Assembly: GCA_022799115.1 (NCBI GenBank) | Contig: JAAWNT010000003.1 | Coordinates: 1 to 64,000, forward strand | Length of the DNA stretch: 64,000 nucleotides | From: Clostridiales bacterium | GTDB taxonomy: Bacteria > Bacillota > Clostridia > Oscillospirales > Acutalibacteraceae | Direction of reading: 5' to 3' | In this document: one piece after another, positions 1 to 7,929 of the stretch | Layout of the letters: each line of letters opens with the position of its first letter | How positions within the stretch are numbered: the first letter of the stretch is position 1 | Translations under genes and position numbers: made by a program | Notes under the pieces: generated by a model | Database searches by the model: none | What the model saw: only the letters and a program-made list of their open reading frames with translations | What the model was told of the DNA's origin: nothing

Positions 1-187
1 GCTGACCGTTACGGAAGCAACACAAATTAAAGTTACCTTCAAAGCGGCTTCCAGCACACCTGAGACACCGGATACTGGCGATTATACATCGATGTTGATT
101 CCGGGACTCGTTACCTTGATGGCCGCCTTGATTCTAACTGGCATTTATTTGTCCGTCTACCGCAACAGAAAAAAAGATCAGTTCTGA
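1..187 (+). CDS. C-terminus of a probable sortase-anchored surface protein (partial)
   Basis: The reading frame enters from the left edge (first full codon at base 2) and stops at TGA 185-187. The last 61 residues read as a cell-wall sorting signal: a Thr/Ser/Pro-rich stretch, a TPDTGD motif (a variant of LPxTG), about 20 hydrophobic residues and a basic tail ending RNRKKDQF. In the family, sortase cleaves between Thr and Gly and links the protein to peptidoglycan. The first motif residue is not Leu, so the matching sortase class is uncertain. Nothing is visible of the ectodomain, so its function is unknown. Confidence 0.65.
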   Translation, partial: LTVTEATQIKVTFKAASSTPETPDTGDYTSMLIPGLVTLMAALILTGIYLSVYRNRKKDQF

Positions 188-224
188 TTCTGCTTTCTTT
201 TCACTCCTTTCTTTCATAGAAGAC

Positions 225-258
225 GAAACGGCTCGGCAGTTTACTGTCGGGTCGTTTC
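225..258 (+). terminator. Hairpin after the surface-protein gene
   Basis: A 15-bp stem with several G-U pairs (GAAACG...CGTTTC at its base) and a TTTA loop lies 38 nt past the stop codon. The T-run is weak, so termination is likely but not certain. Confidence 0.5.
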
Positions 259-328
259 TCTATCGGTCCGATTACAACTGCATCAGACTTTGGATTTCTT
301 ATTATGGTTGGAGAGAAAAATAATTCAT

Positions 329-364
329 TCAATCCCCCGATGCATATATGCATCGGGGGATTGA
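329..364. repeat. 36-bp perfect palindrome
   Basis: Bases 329-364 are exactly self-complementary around 346/347, with a CCCCCGATGCA half-site at the core of each arm. As RNA it would form a very stable hairpin. On the minus strand it is followed within about 10 nt by a T-rich stretch, on the plus strand it is not. It could be a terminator or a protein-binding dyad. Confidence 0.6.
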
Positions 365-453
365 TCCTTCGTACCATAAAGCGAATGAGCAACCGTTATC
401 ATAAAACTACACGTAACTATTGATAACGCACCCTACACGTTCGAGCAAAAAAT

Positions 454-478
454 AAGGAGCTACACCTAGTAGCTCCTT
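454..478 (+). terminator. Short GC stem hairpin
   Basis: AAGGAGCTA pairs with TAGCTCCTT around a 7-nt loop. Only three Ts follow, so it is a weak terminator candidate. Confidence 0.35.
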
Positions 479-950
479 TGAAAGAGTATGCCCGAACTAT
501 CACAAACTACAAATATTTCCGGATTTACTGTCAAGAAGTTACGAAAGAGATACCAGCGAAAAATTCTGAGGAGGATGTAAACTCACAGAAAGTTAATAGC
601 TCTTCGGAGGCGTTGCGCGCGCTTGCAAACAAACAGTTGCAGAAAACGGGACTTTTAACGGAAAGGCGGAGCAAGGTTTTTCGCAACGCGACAAACCCAT
701 GAGTGAGACGGAGGCTTTTTTCTCAAAAAATTAGTCGTTTCTCCATAAAAATTGGCCAATTCATTCTGAAAAATAGGAGTCTCCTCTTAACAGGAAGGGT
801 CGCTGTTTTTTGTATATAAAATTGGAATTTCCCGTGACTTTTTTTTGAATTTGTGATAAAATGTGCCCCAAAAAGGATCTCTCCCCACTTGCCGTGCTGA
901 ACCGTTCCCAATACAAGAAATGAGGATATTGGGGGAAGCTCCCGTAAAAA
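479..950. other. Stretch without a convincing gene
   Basis: A 74-codon open frame at 478-702 begins inside the hairpin above, has no ribosome binding site and resembles no family I know, so I do not call it. Inverted copies of GCGTTGCG lie at 610-617 and 682-689. The rest is AT-rich and probably holds the promoter of the acetyltransferase pair. Confidence 0.4.
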
Positions 951-960
951 GGAGAACATT

Positions 961-1557
961 ATGACAGAAAAAGAAAAATCATTGCAGGGATATCTTTACA
1001 ACCCTATGGAGGAATCCCTCATCAAAGAACGGGAGGCCGCAAAAGACCTATACTTTGAATACAACCGAATACGGCCTTCCGATTACGAACAGCGGACTGC
1101 TCTGTTAAAAAAATTGCTGGGCGGCTATCAGCAGCATTTTCTGATCGAGCAGCCCTTTTACTGCACCTATGGATATCACATTACTCTGGGAGAATACTTT
1201 TTTGCAAATTTGGATTGCACCATTTCCGATGGAGCGCCCGTCGTCTTTGGGGACCATGTGTTCATCGGTCCTCACGTATCTTTTTTGACCGAAGGACACG
1301 CCTTTGATCCTCAGCTGCGAAGTGAGGGTTATGAGTATGTAGCGCCGATTCATGTGGGACACAATGTTTGGATTTGCGCCAATGTATCGGTTCTGCCAGG
1401 CGTAACCATCGGAGACAATTGCATCATTGGAGCGGGAAGCGTAGTCAGCCGCGATATTCCGGCGGGTTCTTTGGCAATGGGAAACCCCTGCCGGGTAGTA
1501 CGCCCCATCACTCCGGAGGATCGGGATAAGTTCCCTTGGGCGCCTGAATACACATAA
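961..1557 (+). CDS. Sugar O-acetyltransferase (maltose/galactoside acetyltransferase family), copy 1
   Basis: This is a 198-residue left-handed beta-helix acetyltransferase of the Maa/LacA type, which moves an acetyl group from acetyl-CoA to a sugar hydroxyl in the cytoplasm. The N-terminal ~55 residues match the helical Maa/LacA cap (YNRIRP region). The rest shows hexapeptide repeats (VFIGPHV, VTIGDNCIIGAGS). His113 in the EGHAFDPQLR segment lines up with the family's catalytic His, and GNPCRVVR near the end is the typical closing motif. AAAAGGAGAACATT precedes the ATG. The next gene starts 13 nt after the stop and encodes a diverged paralogue, so the two are almost certainly co-transcribed. 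The natural acceptor sugar cannot be read from the sequence. Confidence 0.85.
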   Translation: MTEKEKSLQGYLYNPMEESLIKEREAAKDLYFEYNRIRPSDYEQRTALLKKLLGGYQQHFLIEQPFYCTYGYHITLGEYFFANLDCTISDGAPVVFGDHVFIGPHVSFLTEGHAFDPQLRSEGYEYVAPIHVGHNVWICANVSVLPGVTIGDNCIIGAGSVVSRDIPAGSLAMGNPCRVVRPITPEDRDKFPWAPEYT

Positions 1558-1570
1558 AAGGAGGAAGAAG

Positions 1571-2179
1571 ATGGACTCTCAGCATTGGAAGGATCGTATG
1601 CACAACGGGAAGGTGTATTTTACCACCGATGAAGAATTGATGCGGGAACAGACGAAATGCCTGGATCTGCTTTATGACTTTAACCACACTCGCCCTACCG
1701 AGCTGGAAAAACGAAACGCACTATTACAACAGCTTTTCGCAGAGGTGGGCGAGAACTGTTACATTGAACCGCCCTTGTGCGCCAATTGGGGCAAGCATAC
1801 TCACTTTGGCAATCATGTCTACGCTAATTTCCATTTGACACTGGTGGATGATACCCACATCTATGTGGGAGATTCAGTGATGTTTGGGCCAAACGTAACC
1901 GTGGTGACAGCCGGACATCCGGTCGATCCGGAATTACGCCGGAAGGTGGCGCAATTTAATATCCCGGTGCATATTGGAAATAACGTGTGGATTGGGGCTG
2001 GGGCAATCATTCTGCCCGGCGTTCATATCGGGGACAACTCCGTCATCGGGGCGGGAAGTATCGTGTGTAAGGATATCCCCGCTAATGTGGTGGCTGTGGG
2101 CAATCCCTGCCGGGTAATGCGGGAAATTGGAGAACGAGACCGGGAGTACTATTATAAGGATCGTCGGATCGATCTTTAA
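1571..2179 (+). CDS. Sugar O-acetyltransferase, copy 2
   Basis: This 202-residue protein has the same layout as the upstream gene: helical cap (DFNHTRPTELEKRN), hexapeptide repeats and the closing GNPCRVMREIG. His116 in AGHPVDPELR is the predicted catalytic base. It is closer to textbook maltose/galactoside acetyltransferases than copy 1. AGGAGGAAGAAG stands right before the ATG. The pair probably arose by tandem duplication and may form mixed or separate trimers (trimers are usual in this family). Confidence 0.88.
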   Translation: MDSQHWKDRMHNGKVYFTTDEELMREQTKCLDLLYDFNHTRPTELEKRNALLQQLFAEVGENCYIEPPLCANWGKHTHFGNHVYANFHLTLVDDTHIYVGDSVMFGPNVTVVTAGHPVDPELRRKVAQFNIPVHIGNNVWIGAGAIILPGVHIGDNSVIGAGSIVCKDIPANVVAVGNPCRVMREIGERDREYYYKDRRIDL

Positions 2180-2357
2180 TCTGCGGATTCCATGCGCCGT
2201 ACCGCACATGCGATAGACCTTTTAACGTTTTTTCACTGCGCTTAACCAGAGAATGAGCAACTTGGGATTTTCCCAGGCTTGATTGCACACAGCCAAACTT
2301 AATTTTGTTCAGAATCTGGAAAAAGCCGCGCCGGTTTTCATAAACACACACGCCAAA

Positions 2358-2396
2358 AAGGCCGTCTCTCTGTTTTTTAAACAAGGAGACGGCCTT
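2358..2396 (-). terminator. Terminator of the CAP-domain lipoprotein gene
   Basis: An 11-bp stem (AAGGCCGTCTC with GAGACGGCCTT) is followed on the minus strand by TTTTTGG. It lies 29 nt past the end of the lipoprotein gene and may also stop readthrough from the acetyltransferases. Confidence 0.8.
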
Positions 2397-2424
2397 CTCT
2401 TATTAGCCAGATTAAAAACAGGGG

Positions 2425-3312
2425 TTAGCCCGCAAATAGCTGAACCCAATACAGCCTTCCGCCCGATTCATATACCCCTACTCCTATTTTGGTGTAAGAG
2501 CTATTCAGGATGTTGGCTCTATGGCCGGAAGAATTCATCCAGGTTTCCATTACCGCCTCAGGGGTTCTCTGTCCCCAAGCGATGTTCTCTCCCACTGTGC
2601 GGTAGGGAATGGTGATCGCAGTGGAAAACTTACTTCCGTCCGGACGAGTGTGGTCAAATTTTGTCACAATTTCTTTGGCGCGCACGGTTGCGTTTGCGCT
2701 TAACTCCTCATGGAAGGTAAGATCGCTCAATCCGGCCTTTCGTCGTTCTTGATTGACCAACTCAAAAACCTGGCGCGCTCTAGCGGCCGCGTTGTTGCCT
2801 GAGGGACGAGAAGGAGTTTCAGGCACAGACGGCGTAGAACTCGAGGGCGCAGATGAAACCGGCGGCCGAACCGAGGGTGACGAGGATACCGGAGGGATCG
2901 TGGAAGGCGATGAGGATACCGGCGGTTTGGGGGAAGACCCAGAGGGCTTACTGGTATTCCAATTTAAAGAGCTGGAAGAGGAAGCCGTTGATGGAGTGGG
3001 ATGCGAAGACGGCTTTTGCGCGGAAGAGTTCTCCGGTACAGGAGAGGGGTGTTCCACAGGCGGCTGTTCCGTATCATTCGCTGGCTTCTGGTGCTGCTGA
3101 TCCGGATTTTCCAGCTCCTGTTTGGATTCTTCCCCGGAATTCAGCTGAGAGTCGGCGGGAGGCAACGATTCCAACCGATCTTCCGATACGGATGCTTGTC
3201 CCTGCTGCTCGCTTTGTCCTGAGACGCCAGGATGCTGCGGAGCCGGTTGGGAACAAGAGGATAAGGTCAACATTAGACCAACGCATAGCCATATCAAAAA
3301 ACTGCGTTTCAT
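2425..3312 (-). CDS. CAP/SCP-domain lipoprotein (YkwD-like)
   Basis: The 295-residue product begins with a lipoprotein signal (MKRSFLIWL...LSSCS, lipidated Cys near residue 20). A long Ser/Pro/Thr/Gln-rich linker (~20-175) contains repeated PPVSSSPS units. The C-terminal CAP domain (~178-295) has the family's VNQERRKAGL opening, a His in KFDHTRPDG, GENIAWG and GHRANILNSSYTKIGVGV. Bacterial YkwD-type CAP proteins sit outside the membrane and have been linked to spores, wall or stress; the molecular activity is not known. AAAGGAG precedes the ATG. The compositional linker suggests that it spans the cell wall. Confidence 0.88.
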   Translation of the reverse strand: MKRSFLIWLCVGLMLTLSSCSQPAPQHPGVSGQSEQQGQASVSEDRLESLPPADSQLNSGEESKQELENPDQQHQKPANDTEQPPVEHPSPVPENSSAQKPSSHPTPSTASSSSSLNWNTSKPSGSSPKPPVSSSPSTIPPVSSSPSVRPPVSSAPSSSTPSVPETPSRPSGNNAAARARQVFELVNQERRKAGLSDLTFHEELSANATVRAKEIVTKFDHTRPDGSKFSTAITIPYRTVGENIAWGQRTPEAVMETWMNSSGHRANILNSSYTKIGVGVYESGGRLYWVQLFAG

Positions 3313-3686
3313 ATTTACTCCTTTGCATATTGACTAATTGGAATTTTCCCGTGTCTGTTATTCACCTTATCATATGTTCCCCCTAACGTCAATGGAAATT
3401 GGAGGCGCCTTTACCGGGTATTGCCTCTCTTAATTGCCCCGCAGATGGTTCCGTGTGGATCATTTCATTGTTGCACGAATCAATCTTTCCGTTTTCCACT
3501 TGATTTTCATATTTCTCCATCTGTTTTGTTGTATACCAGTCACATCACGCTGACAGTTTATACTATTTACACAATAAGTATTTTATGTTTTATACAAATA
3601 TCATCTTTTACTCTTTCTTTTATAGAATTATTAAATTATAATATTGTTAATAAATGATATTTATTGTAATTGCGAGGTGTGGTCAC
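3313..3686. other. AT-rich intergenic region
   Basis: No gene is seen. Bases 3530-3660 are strikingly AT-rich compared with the flanking genes and must hold the promoter of the Cas3-like gene; a TATAAT box is at 3637-3642 without a clear -35 box. The composition step could mark the edge of acquired DNA. Confidence 0.4.
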
Positions 3687-5819
3687 ATGTATATTGCGCA
3701 TATCAGTCAGGACGGCAGACGTCAACCTCTCTCCGATCATCTGGCAAACACTGCAAAGCTTGCCGAACAATTCGCTTCTGTCTTTGGCGCAGGCCCCTGG
3801 GGACGCCTGGTAGGTGAACTTCATGATATTGGAAAGGCTGGAAAGCAATGGCAGAGCGCTCTGCTCCAGGGAAGCTCTCTGTCAATGGACCACTCAATCG
3901 CTGGAGCTCAGGAGGCCGCCGAGTTTTGCGGTCTAATGGCCGCTTATTGTATTGCAGGACATCATTCGGGGCTTCCCAACGGAGAACAAACACCCCGCCA
4001 AGGCGCCACTTTATTGCAATGTCTGCAAAAGAAAATACCAGAGCTTCCCCCCATACAGGGATTGACCTCCATCCAGTTTCCAAGCCATCCACAGATAAAG
4101 CCGTTGGGAAAAGGTGGATTTTCCGTATCTTTTTTTATCCGAATGCTCTACTCCTGCTTGGTAGACGCGGATCTGTTGGATACCGAGCGCTTTCTTACCC
4201 AAGGCAAAACTCAGCAATTGCCTTACGACGATATCCTGAATATTTTAGGAAAACTCACCATCTCAATAAAATCAATGTTCCCGCCCGGGAGTAAAACAAA
4301 TGAATTACGAACCAGACTTTTGCAAAGTTGTGCCGAGCAAGCGGAGCGATCCCCCGGACTGTTTACCCTTACCGCCCCATCCGGATGCGGAACGTCGGTT
4401 TCTTCTTTGTACTTTGCTTTGCGACATTCGGTGAAATACAACAAGCGTAGGGTGATTACCGTCCTTCCCTTTTCCAGCTTTCTTGATCAAACCGTGTGGG
4501 AATATCAGAAGCTGCTTGGAGATCAAAACATAATCTGTCATGCGGCGGATTGGGGAAACGATGATCGGGAGGATACTCCACAAGCGCCCCCCTCATCCAT
4601 GCGATTTGCTTCCGATAATTGGGACGCCCCGATTGTAATCACCACCAATCAGTCCTTTTTTGAGTCTTTTTATTCCAACCAGGCCTTTTCCTGTCGTAAG
4701 CTGCATAATATCGCCAACAGCGTCATTTTGATAAACGAGGCGCAGCTTATTCCCTTGCCCATGCTCTACTCCTGCATGCGGGTACTGGGTGAGCTGGTTT
4801 ATAATTATGGGTGTACCGTGGTGCTGTACGGCATCATGCCAGCCCCGCTTAAGGCATATCTTCCTACGGAACTCCATGTTCATGAGCTGTGTCCATTTTA
4901 TCGGGATCTGTCGGCATTTTACCGGCAAATCCAAGTGGTATTTTTGGGAAAACAATCCAACGAAATGATAGTCAACCGATTGATGAATCAAAACCAAGCG
5001 CTTTGTATCGTCAATACTTGTGAACAGGCATGTTCTCTTTATAAACGCACCCGAGGCGAGGGATGTTATCTGGTGACCTCCTTGCTTTATCCCGAACATC
5101 GATTGAAAATCCTCGCTGAGATTAAGCAACGCTTAGCTTCCGGTAAGACCTGCCGCGTAATTGCCACCGGTATAGCCGAAATCGGTATGGATGTGAATTT
5201 TCCCTCTGTTTATCGCGCGCAAGCCGGATTGGACCGATTGATCCAGGCAGCCGGCCTATGTAGCCGAGACAATCGGTACGCCCGCCAGCGCTGCACGCTT
5301 TCAGTGTTTCGGCCGGAGGAAAAATACAGGGATTCTCAACTTCCTCTTCTCTCGCTTTCCTTGGAGGCATTGGATACGGTGGTGCATGAATATGAATTCC
5401 CCTGCTCAACAGAAGCGTTAATGGCCTATTATCGGGAACTTTACCGCCAGATGGAACGGCTGTATCCCGATCAAATCGTTGACGTTTTGGATCAAGGCAT
5501 CCGCGGCTGCCGGTTTCCCTTTGCCAATGTTGCGCAGGACCAGCATTTTTTTGCTGAAAATTTGCGCTCCGTCCTGATCCCCGCAGGCTCGGACGGAATC
5601 CAGATCGTCCAGCGGCTGAGATCCGGGGAACGTAATCGGGATTTAATGCGTAACGCAGGCAGATTTATGATTTTTCTTGCTCAAAAGCATTGGGATATGC
5701 TCAATCGTGAAAATGTGTTGGATGTGTTGGATTCAGAACTGGCCGTGCTCAACCGCTCCTCTTGTTATCTGGATACCGCCGGTTTAGCAATGTCTCTCTT
5801 TTATCGGGAGGAGGATTAG
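3687..5819 (+). CDS. Solitary Cas3-like protein: intact HD nuclease domain, degenerate DExD/H helicase
   Basis: I start at ATG 3687 (710 aa) because GAGGTG lies 7 nt upstream and MYIAHIS is the usual Cas3 N-terminus; an in-frame ATG at 3654 lacks a site. Residues ~1-200 form a Cas3 HD domain with all expected metal ligands visible: His18, His46-Asp47, His69, His92-His93 and Asp160 (LVDADLLDTE). Residues ~215-560 follow the Cas3 helicase order, with well conserved surroundings (VLPFSSFLDQT, RKLHNIANSV). The catalytic motifs are changed: Walker A reads APSGCGTS (Lys to Thr), DEAQ reads NEAQ, the TAT motif reads GIM, and QAAGRCNR reads QAAGLCSR. ATP hydrolysis is therefore unlikely, while HD nuclease activity could remain. 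No cascade, cas1/cas2 or repeat array lies nearby. The ORF is uninterrupted, which argues against simple decay. Function unknown. Confidence 0.85.
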   Translation: MYIAHISQDGRRQPLSDHLANTAKLAEQFASVFGAGPWGRLVGELHDIGKAGKQWQSALLQGSSLSMDHSIAGAQEAAEFCGLMAAYCIAGHHSGLPNGEQTPRQGATLLQCLQKKIPELPPIQGLTSIQFPSHPQIKPLGKGGFSVSFFIRMLYSCLVDADLLDTERFLTQGKTQQLPYDDILNILGKLTISIKSMFPPGSKTNELRTRLLQSCAEQAERSPGLFTLTAPSGCGTSVSSLYFALRHSVKYNKRRVITVLPFSSFLDQTVWEYQKLLGDQNIICHAADWGNDDREDTPQAPPSSMRFASDNWDAPIVITTNQSFFESFYSNQAFSCRKLHNIANSVILINEAQLIPLPMLYSCMRVLGELVYNYGCTVVLYGIMPAPLKAYLPTELHVHELCPFYRDLSAFYRQIQVVFLGKQSNEMIVNRLMNQNQALCIVNTCEQACSLYKRTRGEGCYLVTSLLYPEHRLKILAEIKQRLASGKTCRVIATGIAEIGMDVNFPSVYRAQAGLDRLIQAAGLCSRDNRYARQRCTLSVFRPEEKYRDSQLPLLSLSLEALDTVVHEYEFPCSTEALMAYYRELYRQMERLYPDQIVDVLDQGIRGCRFPFANVAQDQHFFAENLRSVLIPAGSDGIQIVQRLRSGERNRDLMRNAGRFMIFLAQKHWDMLNRENVLDVLDSELAVLNRSSCYLDTAGLAMSLFYREED

Positions 5820-5921
5820 ATAAGCATACTTTCATTCCGGAACATTTCAGATTTATGGCGGCGAGTTTGCTTTGAGATAAACGGTAGCGCTCTTCTTCCG
5901 TTTCCCAGAGAGATTGCCAGG

Positions 5922-5990
5922 AAAAAACCCAATAAAGAGAAGCCATCCCGCAGGATTCCCGCGGGATGGCTTCTCTTTATTGGTTTTTTT
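5922..5990. terminator. Strong bidirectional terminator
   Basis: A 23-bp stem (5929-5951 with 5961-5983) is flanked by six As on the left and seven Ts on the right. It ends both the Cas3-like gene and the convergent RHS-like gene. Confidence 0.9.
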
Positions 5991-7002
5991 AATTTTTCAA
6001 TGTGCCGTCTGCATTGAATTGCTCTAAGGTCATATGCCCAGTGGGATCAATGATGACCGTTTGATTGTTTCCATATATGAATTTATAAACCTGCTCTGTC
6101 GTGCCATCATCCTGAATGATTGTCACTTCGGTGGCCCTGCCGGCATCGTCATAGGTGATCCGTGCGTTATTCACAGCTACGATATAGCGTTCCCCAGCAT
6201 TATAGAGGCATCTCGTAATGCGGGTATCCGGGGCGGTGATTTCGTAGGTGTTGCCCTTTGCTGTTGCATGGAAATTGATGTCCATGGTGGCATCCGGGCT
6301 GGGAGCTACCGCAATGTATTTGGCGGTCAGGCGAAGATTATTGGCAAATCTGGGTTCAAATTGATAGCCCGCGTTTTTGCTGTTAACGACAAAATCAAGA
6401 AAATCGCTTTCGCCCCAATCGCGCCAGCCAAGCACCCAAGAACGCTCTCCGGCGGGTTCGTGTGCTACAATCTCGCGAACTCTGCCCTTTTCGTCCAGAT
6501 AGGTCACATGTCTTCCTGTAGTGATCTTTGTGGGAACACCATTTTCTATCGACAGTTCTCTGCCCATTTCATCGATATAATTATTTGTGGCGGTAAAGTG
6601 ATATAAGCTGCCTGTTTCGTCGATGTATTCGTAGACGCCTGGTTCGATTTCGGTGAGCTTACGCTCATAGTTTAATCTCCAACCGATTCCAATCCAGTTT
6701 TGGTAGTCGTCCAAAGAATTCCATGAGGAGCTGAGACCAATCTCATTTCCAGAGTGAATTCCGGTATTGATGGTTACGTTTCCGCTATAGTGATTCACCA
6801 GAAGTTCCACATCTCCCGTGTAATCCGGCTGCAACGACCATTTGCTGTACGTGCCAGTTGCGACGACTCCCACGCTGTTGTGCCGAGCCAACAACTCGTC
6901 CGGAATAGAGTTCTCATCCGAGGCCGTCTGTGCAAATACCATACTGATTGATACCATGACTGCCAACATTGCGCTGAGTAAACATTTTCCTAATTTCTTC
7001 AT
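5989..7002 (-). CDS. Secreted RHS/YD-type protein, short form
   Basis: The 337-residue product has a signal peptide (MKKLGKCLLSAMLAVMVSISM..., predicted cut after VFA near residue 24). The body resembles the segment of RHS/wall-associated proteins just before the YD repeats: GNVTINTGIHSG, a GIGWRLNYERKLTE block, YEYIDETGSLYHF, and loose YD-like units (ITYDDAGRATEV, IDPTGHMTLEQFNADGTL). Full RHS proteins usually exceed 1000 residues and carry a C-terminal toxin; here the frame ends cleanly right at the terminator, so this is a short or truncated relative with no toxin domain. AAAGGAG precedes the ATG. Its role is unknown; a surface or adhesion role is only a guess. Confidence 0.7.
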   Translation of the reverse strand: MKKLGKCLLSAMLAVMVSISMVFAQTASDENSIPDELLARHNSVGVVATGTYSKWSLQPDYTGDVELLVNHYSGNVTINTGIHSGNEIGLSSSWNSLDDYQNWIGIGWRLNYERKLTEIEPGVYEYIDETGSLYHFTATNNYIDEMGRELSIENGVPTKITTGRHVTYLDEKGRVREIVAHEPAGERSWVLGWRDWGESDFLDFVVNSKNAGYQFEPRFANNLRLTAKYIAVAPSPDATMDINFHATAKGNTYEITAPDTRITRCLYNAGERYIVAVNNARITYDDAGRATEVTIIQDDGTTEQVYKFIYGNNQTVIIDPTGHMTLEQFNADGTLKN

Positions 7003-7316
7003 CTTTTACACTCCTTTTTTGTATTAGTACGACGTACAAGAGTAATATATATTATTTATCTACGAAAATCAATGATTATTTTTAAACTTTGTATAATTAA
7101 TATGAATTATTTTTTATCATTTGTTTATTATTATTATATATTTTCCGTATTTATTCTTCTTTTCGTGAATAAAAACCCCTTATCAATCAAGATACGACGA
7201 TTTCTAGATCGAGCCGATTTTTCAGATCATCGGCTTTATATCTCCTAGCTTATCCAACCAAATTCAATGAAGAACTCCACGGAAACAAAAGCTTATGAGG
7301 AAATCGAGATTTTTGA
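7003..7316. other. AT-rich intergenic region
   Basis: No gene is seen. It holds the upstream region of the RHS-like gene (minus strand) and a small hairpin at 7212-7235 (AGCCGAT/ATCGGCT). Confidence 0.4.
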
Positions 7317-7345
7317 TTGATTTTCCAGAAATTTTATGTTATACT
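7317..7345 (+). promoter_or_regulatory. Promoter of the tRNA-Leu gene
   Basis: TTGATT at 7317-7322 and TATACT at 7340-7345 are separated by 17 bp and lie 18 nt upstream of the tRNA 5' end. Confidence 0.6.
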
Positions 7346-7362
7346 AATTTTCGCTGATTTAT

Positions 7363-7449
7363 GCTGGTGTGGCGGAATCGGCAGACGCAAGGGACTTAAA
7401 ATCCCTCGGTGGCAACATCGTACCGGTTCAAGTCCGGTCACCAGCACCA
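7363..7449 (+). tRNA. tRNA-Leu (anticodon UAA)
   Basis: The acceptor arms are GCTGGTG (7363-7369) and CACCAGC (7439-7445), followed by the discriminator A and an encoded CCA. The anticodon loop CTTAAAA gives UAA at 7397-7399, which decodes UUA. The T arm GGTTCAAGTCC and a long variable arm of class II type are visible, as expected for tRNA-Leu. It is a single-gene transcript ended by the hairpin just downstream. Confidence 0.97.
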
Positions 7450-7452
7450 CAA

Positions 7453-7490
7453 AATCCGAACCTTGTCCCTATTGAGGGCGGGTTCGGATT
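7453..7490 (+). terminator. Terminator of tRNA-Leu
   Basis: AATCCGAACC pairs with GGTTCGGATT, with an inner GTCCC/GAGGGC extension, and TGTTTT follows. Confidence 0.85.
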
Positions 7491-7651
7491 TGTTTTATAC
7501 ATTTATACTTGATAATTAGTAGAAAAAGGCAGAAGAGAGGTATTACCTTTTTCTGCCTTATAAAGATGTTCCATAACATAAATTTCTCATGCGAAAAGAA
7601 AGATGTTTGGAATGATAAGCAAAGGTAAGGAAATCCCGAAGAGAAAGACAC

Positions 7652-7680
7652 TTGACAATAGTAAGAAAATCAGATATTAT
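7652..7680 (+). promoter_or_regulatory. Consensus sigma-A promoter
   Basis: TTGACA (7652-7657), a 17-bp spacer and TATTAT (7675-7680). Transcription would start near 7687, about 240 nt upstream of the hydrolase gene. Confidence 0.75.
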
Positions 7681-7686
7681 ATCTTT

Positions 7687-7929
7687 GGTTAGTTGTGGCT
7701 AACCGAGAGCTTCTACTTTATTAACGAGCAAATACGGCCGAGAGTGCCGGACGCCACACCATGAAATATTTTCTTTTACACGGCAGGCCCTCCGTAATTC
7801 ACAGCGGGGGCCTGTTGTGCTATGGGAACACTCTGATTTCGAAAAAAAGCAAGAAACAGCCGGTATATCCCCTTCTTTTTCACTTTTTATCCCATTCAAG
7901 CATAAACTGAATGGAAGGGAGATGAGCCG
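7687..7929 (+). ncRNA. Long structured leader of the hydrolase gene (candidate)
   Basis: Between the promoter and the hydrolase start codon there are 243 nt with no convincing gene. TGTGGC (7694-7699) can close against GCCACA (7753-7758) around a 53-nt domain that holds a CGGC/GCCG hairpin. A second hairpin pairs CAGGCCC with GGGCCTG (about 7783-7813). I cannot match this to a named riboswitch. A 49-codon frame from ATG 7761 exists but has no ribosome binding site. Confidence 0.35.

Noticed and set aside
478..702. 74-codon frame
   Set aside because: Starts inside a hairpin with no RBS and no recognisable composition.
3001..3686. CRISPR array next to the Cas3-like gene
   Set aside because: No direct repeats with regular spacing are visible on either side of the gene or elsewhere in the window.
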